DNA from: Pseudomonadota bacterium
GTDB taxonomy: Bacteria > Pseudomonadota > Alphaproteobacteria > Micropepsales > Micropepsaceae
DNA: 11,277 nucleotides
Reading direction: 5' to 3'
Assembly (NCBI GenBank): GCA_025360685.1
Contig: JANYBR010000120.1
Coordinates: forward strand, 1 to 11,277
Positions 1 through 6,643 of the stretch are shown here, piece by piece. The notes under the pieces are model-generated. The model had not been told where the DNA came from, searched no databases, and was given only the letters and a program-made list of their open reading frames with translations. Position 1 is the first letter of the stretch. Each line of letters begins with the position of its first letter. The position numbers were made by a program, and so were the translations under genes.

Positions 1-1753
1 CGATGATTTCCGCGCCGGGGAAGCGGTCGAGGATGGCGCGCACCATCGGTTCCTGCGTGGCGCTTTCGAATTTGGCAGCCTTGGCGGACTTCTTCTGCTC
101 CGACAGGGTTGGCGCACCACCCTCGCGCGCGATGGAGACCGACCAGCGAATACCGGTCCAGTCCTTCAGCTTCTGCGACAGGTCACCCGCAAGGGTGCGC
201 GGTGCGCGCGCGCTGGGACGAAATTCGATCTTGCCCTGTTCGATATGAACTAGATGAATGTCGTTCTCGATATGCACCTTCAGCACCGGCGCGCCGTTCG
301 TCTGCGCCAGCGACGCGATGTCCTCCAGCGAGTGGATCGTAGCCAGCTGCGCTGCGGACGCGGTGGGTTCGACATGCACGGGCGCGGTTCGACCCTCCCC
401 TTGAGGGAGGGTCGAAATGGATGAGCGCGATCCGCGCGAAGCCATTTCGGGGAGGGGTGAATTTGCGACGGCCGATGGACCCCTCCCCGAAATCTGCGCT
501 GCGCTGGCAGATTTCGACCCTCCCTCAAGGGGAGGGTTAGTGTTCTCCATCAGGTCCCGCACCAGCTTGTCGGTCGGCGGAAGATCGGCGGCGTAGGAGA
601 GTCGAATAAGCGCCATCTCGCAGGCCGCAACCGGGCGTGTGGCGTCGCGCACTTCGATCAGTCCCTTGAGCAGCATCTGCCAGGCGCGCGTCAGCGACGG
701 CACCGAAAGCCTGCCCGCCATCTGCGCGGCGCGCTTGGCTTCGCCGGAACTGCCGTCGAAGAAGCCTTCGGCGCCCGGCGCGACTTTCACGCGCGTCAGG
801 AAATGCACGATCTCCAAAAGATCCTGCATCACGGCCAGCGGATCGGCTCCGTGATCGTAGAGATTGCTCAGATCGGCCAGTCCTTCGGCGATCTTGCCGC
901 CCATGACTTTCTCGAACAGGTCGAGCACCCGGCCGCGATCGGCCAGGCCCAGCATGTCGCGCACCATGTCGGCGCCGATTTCGCCTTTCTCGCCATGCGC
1001 GATGGCCTGGTCGAGCAACGACAGCCCGTCACGCGCCGAACCTTCGGCCGCACGCGCGATCAGTGCCAGCGCATCGCGCGAGATCGCAACCTTTTCCTTT
1101 TCGGCGATGGTGGCGAGAAGACCAACCAGCTCGCCGGTTTCGATGCGCCGCAGATCGAAGCGCTGGCAGCGCGACAACACGGTGACGGGAACTTTGCGGA
1201 TTTCGGTGGTGGCGAAGACGAACTTCACATGCGGCGGCGGTTCCTCGAGCGTCTTGAGCAGTCCGTTGAACGCCTGCTTCGACAGCATGTGCACTTCGTC
1301 GACAATGTAGACCTTGTAGCGCGCCGAAGCGGGTGCGTAGCGCACGCCTTCGATGATCTCGCGCACGTCGTCGATGCCGGTGTGGCTGGCGGCGTCCATC
1401 TCCTGCACGTCCATATGACGCGACTCGGCAATGGCGACGCACGGCTCGCATACGCCGCAGGGATGGATCGTCGGCTCCTTGCGCTTACCGTCGGGCCCGA
1501 TGCAGTTGAGCGCGCGGGCGATGATGCGGGCCGTGGTGGTCTTGCCCACGCCGCGCACGCCGGTCAGCATGAAGGCATGCGCGATGCGCCCGGTGGCGAA
1601 GGCGTTCGACAAGGTCCTGACTAGGGCATCCTGCCCGATCAGGCCGGTGAAATCGGACGGCCGGTATTTGCGCGCCAGCACGCGATAGGGCGCGCTTTGC
1701 GCGGCGCGCTGCGGCGGCGCGGGATCAAGCCCCAGGGAAGGTTCGTCGCTCAT
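1..1753 (-). CDS. dnaX: DNA polymerase III subunit gamma/tau (C-terminus beyond left edge)
   Basis: DnaX is the ATP-driven motor of the clamp loader that places the beta sliding clamp on primed DNA; its tau C-terminus tethers the polymerase and helicase. Translating the minus strand from the ATG at 1753 gives 584 codons with no stop before the window edge. Visible motifs: Walker A GVRGVGKTT with Lys71; a zinc module of Cys84, Cys99, Cys102 and Cys105; Walker B DEVH at 152-155; and SRC near 194-196, the arginine-finger motif of clamp loaders. The collar domain runs to about residue 400. The linker is formed largely by a palindromic repeat (residues about 406-455). After it comes a tau-type C-terminal domain with DWTGIRW and REGGAPTLSEQ, typical of alphaproteobacteria. 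I saw no A-rich slippery heptamer of the E. coli frameshift type. The gene is divergent from ffs. Identification is firm; the C-terminal end is not in view. Confidence 0.96.
   Translation of the reverse strand, partial: MSDEPSLGLDPAPPQRAAQSAPYRVLARKYRPSDFTGLIGQDALVRTLSNAFATGRIAHAFMLTGVRGVGKTTTARIIARALNCIGPDGKRKEPTIHPCGVCEPCVAIAESRHMDVQEMDAASHTGIDDVREIIEGVRYAPASARYKVYIVDEVHMLSKQAFNGLLKTLEEPPPHVKFVFATTEIRKVPVTVLSRCQRFDLRRIETGELVGLLATIAEKEKVAISRDALALIARAAEGSARDGLSLLDQAIAHGEKGEIGADMVRDMLGLADRGRVLDLFEKVMGGKIAEGLADLSNLYDHGADPLAVMQDLLEIVHFLTRVKVAPGAEGFFDGSSGEAKRAAQMAGRLSVPSLTRAWQMLLKGLIEVRDATRPVAACEMALIRLSYAADLPPTDKLVRDLMENTNPPLEGGSKSASAAQISGRGPSAVANSPLPEMASRGSRSSISTLPQGEGRTAPVHVEPTASAAQLATIHSLEDIASLAQTNGAPVLKVHIENDIHLVHIEQGKIEFRPSARAPRTLAGDLSQKLKDWTGIRWSVSIAREGGAPTLSEQKKSAKAAKFESATQEPMVRAILDRFPGAEII
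391..538. repeat. Palindromic repeat element inside dnaX, read in frame
   Basis: Outer arms at 391-418 and 511-538 are inverted copies matching at 27 of 28 bases. Each arm is itself a hairpin built on GACCCTCCC / GGGAGGGTC (391-399 with 405-413; 516-524 with 530-537, last pair imperfect). Inside is a second perfect inverted pair of 15 bases (444-458 with 479-493, core GGGGAGGGG). A further 9-base hairpin lies at 489-497 and 507-515. This nested structure resembles the short mobile palindromic repeats (REP/RPE/MITE-like) scattered through alphaproteobacterial genomes. The dnaX frame crosses it without a stop, adding about 50 Pro/Ser/Gly/Ala-rich residues. No target-site duplication was evident. 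Confidence 0.85.
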
Positions 1754-1779
1754 CGGACCGCTGAGAGGGATACCGCCGC

Positions 1780-1810
1780 ACTATAGCAAGGGCCCATCCA
1801 CCGGGGGCAA
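1780..1810 (-). promoter_or_regulatory. Candidate dnaX promoter
   Basis: Reading the minus strand, TTGCCC (1810-1805) is followed after 19 bases by TATAGT (1785-1780), about 27 bases upstream of the dnaX ATG. The -10 is good, but the spacer is longer than the usual 17, so the -35 is uncertain. It was found by eye only. Confidence 0.4.
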
Positions 1811-1849
1811 GTTTCCACCAGCCAACACACACGAATCTGCGCCGATTTC

Positions 1850-1881
1850 TTGACTCGCAATTCGCCGGTCCAGGCACTATA
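1850..1881 (+). promoter_or_regulatory. Candidate ffs promoter
   Basis: TTGACT at 1850-1855 is a strong -35. The -10 lies in GCACTATAT (about 1874-1882), with the best placement CACTAT at 1875-1880 and 19-base spacing. This puts the transcription start near 1887, matching the 5' end of the SRP RNA helix. The -35 is convincing; the exact -10 hexamer is not settled. Confidence 0.5.
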
Positions 1882-1887
1882 TCCGCC

Positions 1888-1984
1888 GCGGGAGGTTGGT
1901 GCGGACGCAGTGCTCGCCAACCCGGTCAGGTCCGGAAGGAAGCAGCCGTAACGAATCCGCTTCGGGTCGTGCCAGCCTCTCACT
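1888..1984 (+). ncRNA. ffs: Bacterial small signal recognition particle RNA (4.5S)
   Basis: This RNA scaffolds Ffh for co-translational targeting of membrane proteins. The conserved Ffh-binding apical domain is at 1924-1947: GGTCAGGTCCGGAAGGAAGC followed by AGCC, including the GGAA tetraloop and the asymmetric internal loop. The terminal helix closes between GAGGTTGG (1892-1899) and CCAGCCTC (1972-1979). A second pairing is GCGGA (1901-1905) with TCCGC (1956-1960). The length of about 97 bases fits the short bacterial class without an Alu domain. Ends are set from the closing helix and may be off by a few bases. No clear Rho-independent terminator follows. Confidence 0.95.
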
Positions 1985-2073
1985 TCACACATGGCGGTTG
2001 TTAAACCGGGCGGGGGCTTCGCGCGGACGCAGCTTAGCCTCTACCATGCGGCCAGCATTCCATCGGGTGAACC

Positions 2074-3012
2074 ATGATCCCTTTTTCCGGCAATCCGCTC
2101 GACCGCGCGAGCGAGAAGCGCGTCGACGCCGACTGGATCGCGGCACGGCGGCGCGATCCGTCCTCTCTCATCCTGCCGATGTGGCGGCTGCAGCCATTCA
2201 TCCTCGGCGGCGAAAAGTCGCCGCCGCCGGTCGAGCTTGGCTTGCTGCGGCCGGGTCTTTGCGAATCGCTCGCCGCGCTCGATGCGCCTTGCGTGTTCCT
2301 CGGACTGGAGGGGCAGAACGCGATGTTCGCGCTCGACATCTCGGCCGCGCGCGATCCGGTGAGCGAGGGAGCGATCGCCGGCCTCGGACATTTCCGCGAT
2401 GCCCGCGCCGCAGCCGCGAGCCTGCCGATCAAGGATGCGGCGATCATGGGCCAGGCCAAGGCAATGATCGACTGGCACAACCGCCACGGTTTCTGCGCGC
2501 GCTGCGGCGAGGCCACCACGTTCGAGGAAGCCGGCTACAAGCGCGCCTGCCCCGAATGCAAGGCGGAGCATTTTCCGCGCACCGATCCGGTGGTGATCAT
2601 GGTGGCGGTGAATTCCGACCCCAAGTTGGGCGATGCCTGCCTGGTGGGTCGCAACAAGAATTTTCCGGGCAACTTCTATTCGGCGCTGGCGGGTTTCATC
2701 GAGCCCGGCGAGACCATCGAGGAAGCCGTGCGCCGCGAGCTGATGGAAGAAGTGTCCGTGAAAGTCGGCAAGGTGCGCTATCACTCGACCCAGCCCTGGC
2801 CGTTTCCGTCTTCTCTGATGATCGGCTGCATCGCCGAAGCGCAAAGCCGCGATTTCAAAGTCGACGGCACGGAAATTTCCGACGCCCGCTGGCTCGACCG
2901 CGACACGGCCAAGCGTCTGATCTATGGCGAGCGCATGCCCGACATCTCCGTGCCGCCTGCGCTCGCCATCGCGCATCACCTGATCAAAGCCTTCGCGGAC
3001 GGCGAGGCCTAG
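2074..3012 (+). CDS. nudC: NAD(+)/NADH diphosphatase NudC (Nudix, zinc ribbon)
   Basis: NudC hydrolyses NAD(H) to NMN(H) and AMP, and in E. coli it removes NAD caps from RNA. The 312-residue product has the full family layout: an N-terminal NudC-like domain, a zinc ribbon with Cys141, Cys144, Cys159 and Cys162, and the Nudix domain. The Nudix box starts at Gly207 (GFIEPGETIEEAVRRELMEE); Glu222, Glu225 and Glu226 are the metal-binding positions. The usual glycine after the EE pair is Ser228. The motif STQPWPFPSS just downstream is the SQPWPFPxS signature that separates NADH pyrophosphatases from other Nudix enzymes. The ATG at 2074 is chosen because the protein begins like alphaproteobacterial homologues; the ribosome site before it is weak. 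A GNAT gene follows 5 bases after the TAG stop and is probably co-transcribed. Confidence 0.95.
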   Translation: MIPFSGNPLDRASEKRVDADWIAARRRDPSSLILPMWRLQPFILGGEKSPPPVELGLLRPGLCESLAALDAPCVFLGLEGQNAMFALDISAARDPVSEGAIAGLGHFRDARAAAASLPIKDAAIMGQAKAMIDWHNRHGFCARCGEATTFEEAGYKRACPECKAEHFPRTDPVVIMVAVNSDPKLGDACLVGRNKNFPGNFYSALAGFIEPGETIEEAVRRELMEEVSVKVGKVRYHSTQPWPFPSSLMIGCIAEAQSRDFKVDGTEISDARWLDRDTAKRLIYGERMPDISVPPALAIAHHLIKAFADGEA

Positions 3013-3017
3013 GCGGA

Positions 3018-3770
3018 TTGGAACGGGTCCCGGAGGCAGACGCGCTCAGGCTGCTCGAGATCGATGCCGCGACGCTGTTTGTGCACGACGCAGCCGGCCG
3101 CATCTTGCGCGAAAACGATCCGGAGCGTTCCGTCGCGCCGCGCATGTTTCTCTCCGGATGCGAGAGCGGCAACCTGCTGCGGCTGCGGTCCGACGTCGAA
3201 GGCAGTATAGCGGAGGAAATCGCCGCGCTTGTCGCGCAGGAGCCTCCGCTGGCGCAACCTGAAGCCGTGCCGCGATTCCTCGAACGCTATCGCGAACTGC
3301 TTTCGCTCGCCGCGCCGGCCGAGCGGACGTCGTTCGGTGTGATCCATCTTCTGCCGTGCGGCTTGAATTACGAACACGACGCCGTTCTGGTGCAGCAGGG
3401 CACGGCGAAAGCCGACAAGCTGTTCGCGGTGTTGCAGCGTCACGGACTGCCGAAGGCAATGGTCGGGATGGGCTTCGCCGACACTTCCCACTTCTGGCAA
3501 CCCTGGTGCGTAGCGATGGACGGCAACGAGATCGCCGCCATCGCCTTTGCCGCGCGGCTGGGCGATGCCGGCGCGACGCTTGGGCTTGCCACCATGCCGG
3601 CATTTCGTGGCCGTGGCTTCGCGGCGGCAGTTACCGCCGGCTGGTCTTCGCTGCCGCAATTGCAGGGGCGAACGCTGATCTACAGCACCACGCGCGACAA
3701 TGTTTCATCGCAGCGCGTGATCGCGCGGCTTGGCCTGCCGTTTATTGGTGTGAGTGTGCGGCTCAATTAG
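3018..3770 (+). CDS. GNAT-family N-acetyltransferase, probable TTG start
   Basis: The product (250 residues from TTG at 3018) is predicted to transfer an acetyl group from acetyl-CoA to an amine; the substrate cannot be told. The C-terminal half carries the GNAT core: MDGNEIAAIAFAARLGDAGAT for the central strands, then LATMPAFRGRGFA with the acetyl-CoA pyrophosphate loop RGRGFA at 197-202, then NVSSQRVIARLGLPF as the motif B region. The N-terminal half (to about residue 110) is less conserved and probably helical. The frame has no ATG between the nudC stop and 3144. TTG 3018 keeps the whole conserved-looking N-terminus, and its position right behind nudC suggests translational coupling. GTG 3081 and ATG 3144 are alternatives. 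The frame stays open far upstream through nudC and ffs, but that part is a shadow of nudC. Confidence 0.8.
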   Translation: MERVPEADALRLLEIDAATLFVHDAAGRILRENDPERSVAPRMFLSGCESGNLLRLRSDVEGSIAEEIAALVAQEPPLAQPEAVPRFLERYRELLSLAAPAERTSFGVIHLLPCGLNYEHDAVLVQQGTAKADKLFAVLQRHGLPKAMVGMGFADTSHFWQPWCVAMDGNEIAAIAFAARLGDAGATLGLATMPAFRGRGFAAAVTAGWSSLPQLQGRTLIYSTTRDNVSSQRVIARLGLPFIGVSVRLN

Positions 3771-3802
3771 ATTTGCAGTGCCGGCCATGGCAAACTGATC
3801 GG

Positions 3803-4291
3803 ATGAGCCCGATTACCATACGCTTGGCACGCGAGGATGAGTTCGATGTCATCGCGCAAATCTGGGTGCAGGGCTGGCTGGCGCCGCTCGACGGGCGCGA
3901 ATCTTCTCCCCCTGACAATCTGTTCGAGACGCTGCGCGCCAGGATTCCACGCGAGTTGGCAGCCGGATGGGAGTTAAGCGTCGCTGTGCAGGACGAGCGC
4001 ATCGTGGGAATGATGGCACTCACCCTTGCGGAAGAGCGCCTCGACCAGCTTTTCGTGGCCGAAGCGCTGCGCTCCAAGGGTGTCGGTCGGCAACTTCTCG
4101 ATCACGCCAAGGCTCGCATGCCGCGGCGGTTCTGACTGCGCACTCATAGTCTCAACACGAAGGCGCAGCGCTTTTACGCGCGCGAGGGCATGCGCCATCT
4201 GCGCAACGAACCGCACCCGCGCCATCCGGAGGAGTTGTTTTCGGTGTTCGAGTGGCGGCCACGCCCACACGTTCACCATGGCCCGGCTTGA
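3803..4291 (+). pseudogene. GNAT-family N-acetyltransferase interrupted by in-frame TGA
   Basis: Reading from ATG 3803 (MSPITIRLAREDEF), the product looks like a standard small GNAT enzyme with the acetyl-CoA loop RSKGVGRQLLDHAK. It then meets TGA at codon 111 (4133-4135) after KARMPRRF. The same frame continues without any shift into LRTHSLNTKAQRFYAREGM and on to VFEWRP, the conserved last part of the fold including the RFYxxxGM motif. Relatives usually have Trp at the TGA position (FWLRT), so a single TGG-to-TGA change explains the break. A 110-residue product would lack the final strands and part of the cofactor site. The last codons, up to TGA 4289, lie in a palindromic repeat. It sits 32 bases after the other GNAT gene; a sequencing error is the main alternative. 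Confidence 0.8.
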
Positions 4292-4305
4292 CCCGGCCAT
4301 GGTGA
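4273..4305. repeat. 33-base palindrome between the broken GNAT gene and pheA
   Basis: TCACCATGGCC (4273-4283) pairs perfectly with GGCCATGGTGA (4295-4305). The inner bases are CGGCTTGACCC, of which two more pairs can form. GGCCCGGCTTGACCCGGCC is a familiar core of alphaproteobacterial dispersed palindromes. It supplies the last five codons of the broken GNAT frame and lies 21 bases from the pheA stop. It could act as a hairpin at the end of both convergent transcripts, but there is no T-tract, so intrinsic termination is not shown. Confidence 0.75.
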
Positions 4306-4326
4306 CAGAAGGCTTGGATGCAAAAC

Positions 4327-5187
4327 CTACGGCAACTCATCGCGCAGTGGTGACGCCGGATAAACGCCGAGCACCGTCAACTTGGAGGTGAAGAAGGCCA
4401 GCTCCTCCAGCGCGAGCTTGACGGCGCGATCGTCGGGGTGGCCTTCGATGTCGGCGTAGAACTGCGTGGCGTTGAAGGAGCCGCCGATCTGATAGCTCTC
4501 CAGCTTGGTCATGTTCACGCCGTTGGTGGCGAACCCGCCCATCGCCTTGTAGAGCGCCGCGGGCACGTTGCGCACGCGAAAGACGAAGGTGGTGATGATC
4601 TTGCCCGCGTTGGGCGCATCGTCCGGCTCGTGCGACATGATCAAAAAGCGCGTCATGTTGTGCGACTCGTCTTCGACGTTCGCCTTCAGGATCTCAAGAC
4701 CGTAGAGCTGGCCTGCGAGTGACGAAGCGATCGCGGCGACCGACGGGTCCTTGAGCTCGGCGACGTGATGCGCCGAACCCGCCGTGTCGTGCCAGTTCTC
4801 CGCCTTGAGTTTCATCTCGCGGATGATCTTCAGACATTGCGCCAATGCCGGGCCCTGGCTGAACACGCGCTTGAGGCCTTCGAGCCTGGCGCCTTTCAGC
4901 CCGAGCAGCTGATGGCGGATGCGCAGGAAATGCTCGCCGACAATGTGCAGACCGGCCTCGGGCAACAGATGATGGATGTCCGCGATGCGGCCCATCAGCG
5001 AGTTCTCCACCGGAATGATGCACAGATCGGTCCCGCCGCTACGCACCGCTTCGGCGGCATCTTCAAAGGTCGGGCAGGGAACGGCCAGCGCGTGCGGCAG
5101 CACTTCGCGCGCCGCGAGGTGGGCGTAGGCACCGGGCTCGCCCTGGAATGCGACGCGCTTGGCGTTCTGGATGGCCGATCCACTCAT
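4327..5187 (-). CDS. pheA: Prephenate dehydratase
   Basis: The enzyme converts prephenate to phenylpyruvate in phenylalanine biosynthesis, in the cytosol. The 286-residue protein is the stand-alone PDT-ACT form with no chorismate mutase domain. Visible signatures: VAFQGEPGAYAH at the start of the PDT domain, IIPVENSLMG (57-66), DTAGSA at 134-139, and the catalytic TRF motif at 179-181 within NMTRFLIM. An ACT domain (about 199-276) carries GVNMTKLES at 223-231, the region that binds phenylalanine for feedback inhibition; the second half of the usual ESRP is SYQI here, as is common in alphaproteobacteria. The ATG at 5187 overlaps the kdsB stop by ATGA, so the two are translationally coupled. 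The stop is TAG at 4327-4329. Confidence 0.96.
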   Translation of the reverse strand: MSGSAIQNAKRVAFQGEPGAYAHLAAREVLPHALAVPCPTFEDAAEAVRSGGTDLCIIPVENSLMGRIADIHHLLPEAGLHIVGEHFLRIRHQLLGLKGARLEGLKRVFSQGPALAQCLKIIREMKLKAENWHDTAGSAHHVAELKDPSVAAIASSLAGQLYGLEILKANVEDESHNMTRFLIMSHEPDDAPNAGKIITTFVFRVRNVPAALYKAMGGFATNGVNMTKLESYQIGGSFNATQFYADIEGHPDDRAVKLALEELAFFTSKLTVLGVYPASPLRDELP

Positions 5188-5927
5188 GACGACGTCTTCT
5201 TTCCCAACAATTTACGCGCTTTTTCGAGATCGGCTGGAGTATCGACGCTGAGCGGCACACTGTCCACGCGCGCCACTGCGACATGCATGCCCGCTTCGAG
5301 TGCGCGCAACTGCTCGAGCTTTTCGCGCAGCTCCAGCGGCGACGGCGGCAGCGCGACGAAGCGTGCCAACGCGGCGCGGGTGAAGGCGTAGATGCCGACA
5401 TGGTGAAACAGCGGCCCGGCGCCGGACGGCGCCGTGGCGCGCGTGAAATAAAGAGCGCGGCCGAGCGTGACGTCCTGGTTCCAGGCGACGACGGGCTTCA
5501 CCACGCTGGGATTGGTGCGGTCCGCCGGATCGTCGATCTCGGCCGCCAAGGTGGCGATGTCCGCGCCCGTCGATTCCAAGGTGTGCGCCACAAGCCGCAC
5601 GGTGGCCGGGTCCAGCGCCGGAAGATCGCCTTGCAGGTTGACGATGACATCGTACTTTCCCGATGCATCGAAGGTCCTCAGGGCCGCGAAGATGCGGTCC
5701 GAACCGGACGGAAGATTGGCGCGCGTCAGCACCGCGCGGCCGCCAGCCGATTCGATCGCGGCGGCGATCTCGCGCTCGGCCGCCGCCACCACCACGGGTC
5801 CGATCTCCGCCGCCACCGCCTGCTGCCAGACGCGCACGATCATCGGCAGGCCGGCGATGTCGGCCAGCGGTTTGCCCGGCAGCCGCGTCGACGCCATGCG
5901 CGCGGGGATAAGCACGATCGGTTTCAT
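5184..5927 (-). CDS. kdsB: 3-deoxy-manno-octulosonate cytidylyltransferase (CMP-Kdo synthetase)
   Basis: KdsB joins CTP and Kdo to give CMP-Kdo, the activated sugar for the inner core of lipopolysaccharide, so a Gram-negative envelope is implied. The 247-residue product has the nucleotidyltransferase start IPARMASTRLPGKPL (7-21), LPSGSDRI, the metal/nucleotide segment NLQGDLP and HHVGIYAF. It ends with LRALEAGMHV and a VDTPADLEKAR motif, whose Asp is the second Mg ligand in the family. NLQGDLP replaces the enterobacterial QGDEP; I believe this is usual in alphaproteobacteria. The ATG at 5927 is preceded by AAGGG five bases upstream on the minus strand. The TGA stop overlaps the pheA ATG, making a two-gene operon. 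Confidence 0.95.
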   Translation of the reverse strand: MKPIVLIPARMASTRLPGKPLADIAGLPMIVRVWQQAVAAEIGPVVVAAAEREIAAAIESAGGRAVLTRANLPSGSDRIFAALRTFDASGKYDVIVNLQGDLPALDPATVRLVAHTLESTGADIATLAAEIDDPADRTNPSVVKPVVAWNQDVTLGRALYFTRATAPSGAGPLFHHVGIYAFTRAALARFVALPPSPLELREKLEQLRALEAGMHVAVARVDSVPLSVDTPADLEKARKLLGKKTSS

Positions 5928-6024
5928 CGAAACCCTTGAATCCCTTGATTTCTGCGACGCTTCGCCGCAATGACGGCACCCGGACCATAGGTAATGTCGC
6001 CCGGCATTCGGCCCACAGCCAAGC

Positions 6025-6028
6025 GGAG
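6025..6028 (+). promoter_or_regulatory. Ribosome binding site deciding the cytochrome c start
   Basis: GGAG at 6025-6028 lies nine bases before ATG 6038. It favours that start over the longer open frame, which reaches back to 5936 and would place about 34 unrelated residues ahead of the membrane anchor. Confidence 0.6.
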
Positions 6029-6037
6029 CGTGACCTT

Positions 6038-6601
6038 ATGGATTCCTGGGAGTGGAACAAGATCGCAGGCGCGGTCCTGGGCACGGTGATCTTCATCCTG
6101 GTGATCCGGTTCGCGACCGAATCCTTGTTCGAAGTCGAGCCGCCCGCCAAGGAGGCCTATCACGTCGAAGGCGTGGTCCAGACCGCATCGACCGGCGGCA
6201 CTCCGGCAGCTCCGGCCGAAGAAGCCGTCCCAGATTTCGGTACGGTTCTGCCGGCGGCGGATGTAACCGCGGGCAAAGCCGTGGCGGCGCGCTGCGAACA
6301 GTGTCACGACATTTCCAAGGGTGGACCAGACAAGATCGGTCCGGAGTTGTGGAACGTCATCGGCCGCCCGCGCGCCAGCGAAGGCGGCTTCTCCTATTCC
6401 AGTGCCATGATGGCAGATCACGCGGCCTGGACTTACGAATCGCTGTTCAAATATCTCGAGTCGCCGCAATCCACGGTGCCGGGCACGAAGATGAGTTTTG
6501 CGGGCCTGCGCAGCGCCACCGATCGCATCAACCTGCTGGCCTATCTGCGTACGGCGGAGGACAGCCCCGCTGCGATCCCCGCGCCGGCACCGGCCAAGTA
6601 G
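6038..6601 (+). CDS. cycM: Membrane-anchored c-type cytochrome, CycM-like
   Basis: Predicted electron carrier on the periplasmic face of the inner membrane, passing electrons to a terminal oxidase as mitochondrial cytochrome c does. The 187-residue product starts MDSWEWNKIAGAVLG and has one uncleaved hydrophobic anchor at about residues 8-24. An Ala/Pro-rich linker (to about 75) leads to a class I cytochrome c domain. Haem attachment is CEQCH at 86-90, with His90 as one axial ligand; Met152 in PGTKMSF is the expected second ligand. The FxY and LxxYLR segments (INLLAYLRT) match the mitochondrial-type fold. The tail is PAPAPAK. Size, anchor and location beside kdsB-pheA match CycM (cytochrome c552) of Bradyrhizobium. 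It is divergent from kdsB and 42 bases ahead of the dehydrogenase. The precise name is less sure than the family. Confidence 0.88.
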   Translation: MDSWEWNKIAGAVLGTVIFILVIRFATESLFEVEPPAKEAYHVEGVVQTASTGGTPAAPAEEAVPDFGTVLPAADVTAGKAVAARCEQCHDISKGGPDKIGPELWNVIGRPRASEGGFSYSSAMMADHAAWTYESLFKYLESPQSTVPGTKMSFAGLRSATDRINLLAYLRTAEDSPAAIPAPAPAK

Positions 6602-6643
6602 CTCCGGCTTGAACCAAACCGCGAAACGCGTGAGCGTGCGGCC

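Noticed and set aside
280..528. An 82-codon minus-strand frame across the dnaX repeat
   Set aside because: It is out of frame with dnaX and Arg/Pro-rich; the dnaX frame itself is open across the whole region and matches the family on both sides.
803..1624. A 273-codon plus-strand frame opposite dnaX
   Set aside because: His/Asp/Ala-rich antisense shadow of dnaX, typical of high-GC genes, with no family resemblance.
1..1753. E. coli-style programmed frameshift in dnaX
   Set aside because: No A6-7 slippery run is present in the right frame; the longest A runs on the coding strand are four bases, near 1091-1100.
1896..3770. A single 624-residue open frame spanning ffs, nudC and the GNAT gene
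   Set aside because: Its first ~370 codons are a shadow of the SRP RNA and nudC in another frame, with Arg-rich low-complexity sequence; only the part from about 3018 is real protein.
5600..5660. QGDLP instead of QGDEP in KdsB as a lost active-site residue
   Set aside because: The metal-binding Asp is retained, and I recall the Leu variant as usual in alphaproteobacterial KdsB, so it is not evidence of inactivity.
5940..5990. Possible repeat remnant upstream of kdsB (CTTCGCCGCAATGACGG and two copies of CCCTTGA)
   Set aside because: It resembles the tail of dispersed alphaproteobacterial repeats, but no inverted partner is present, so it is too weak to call.
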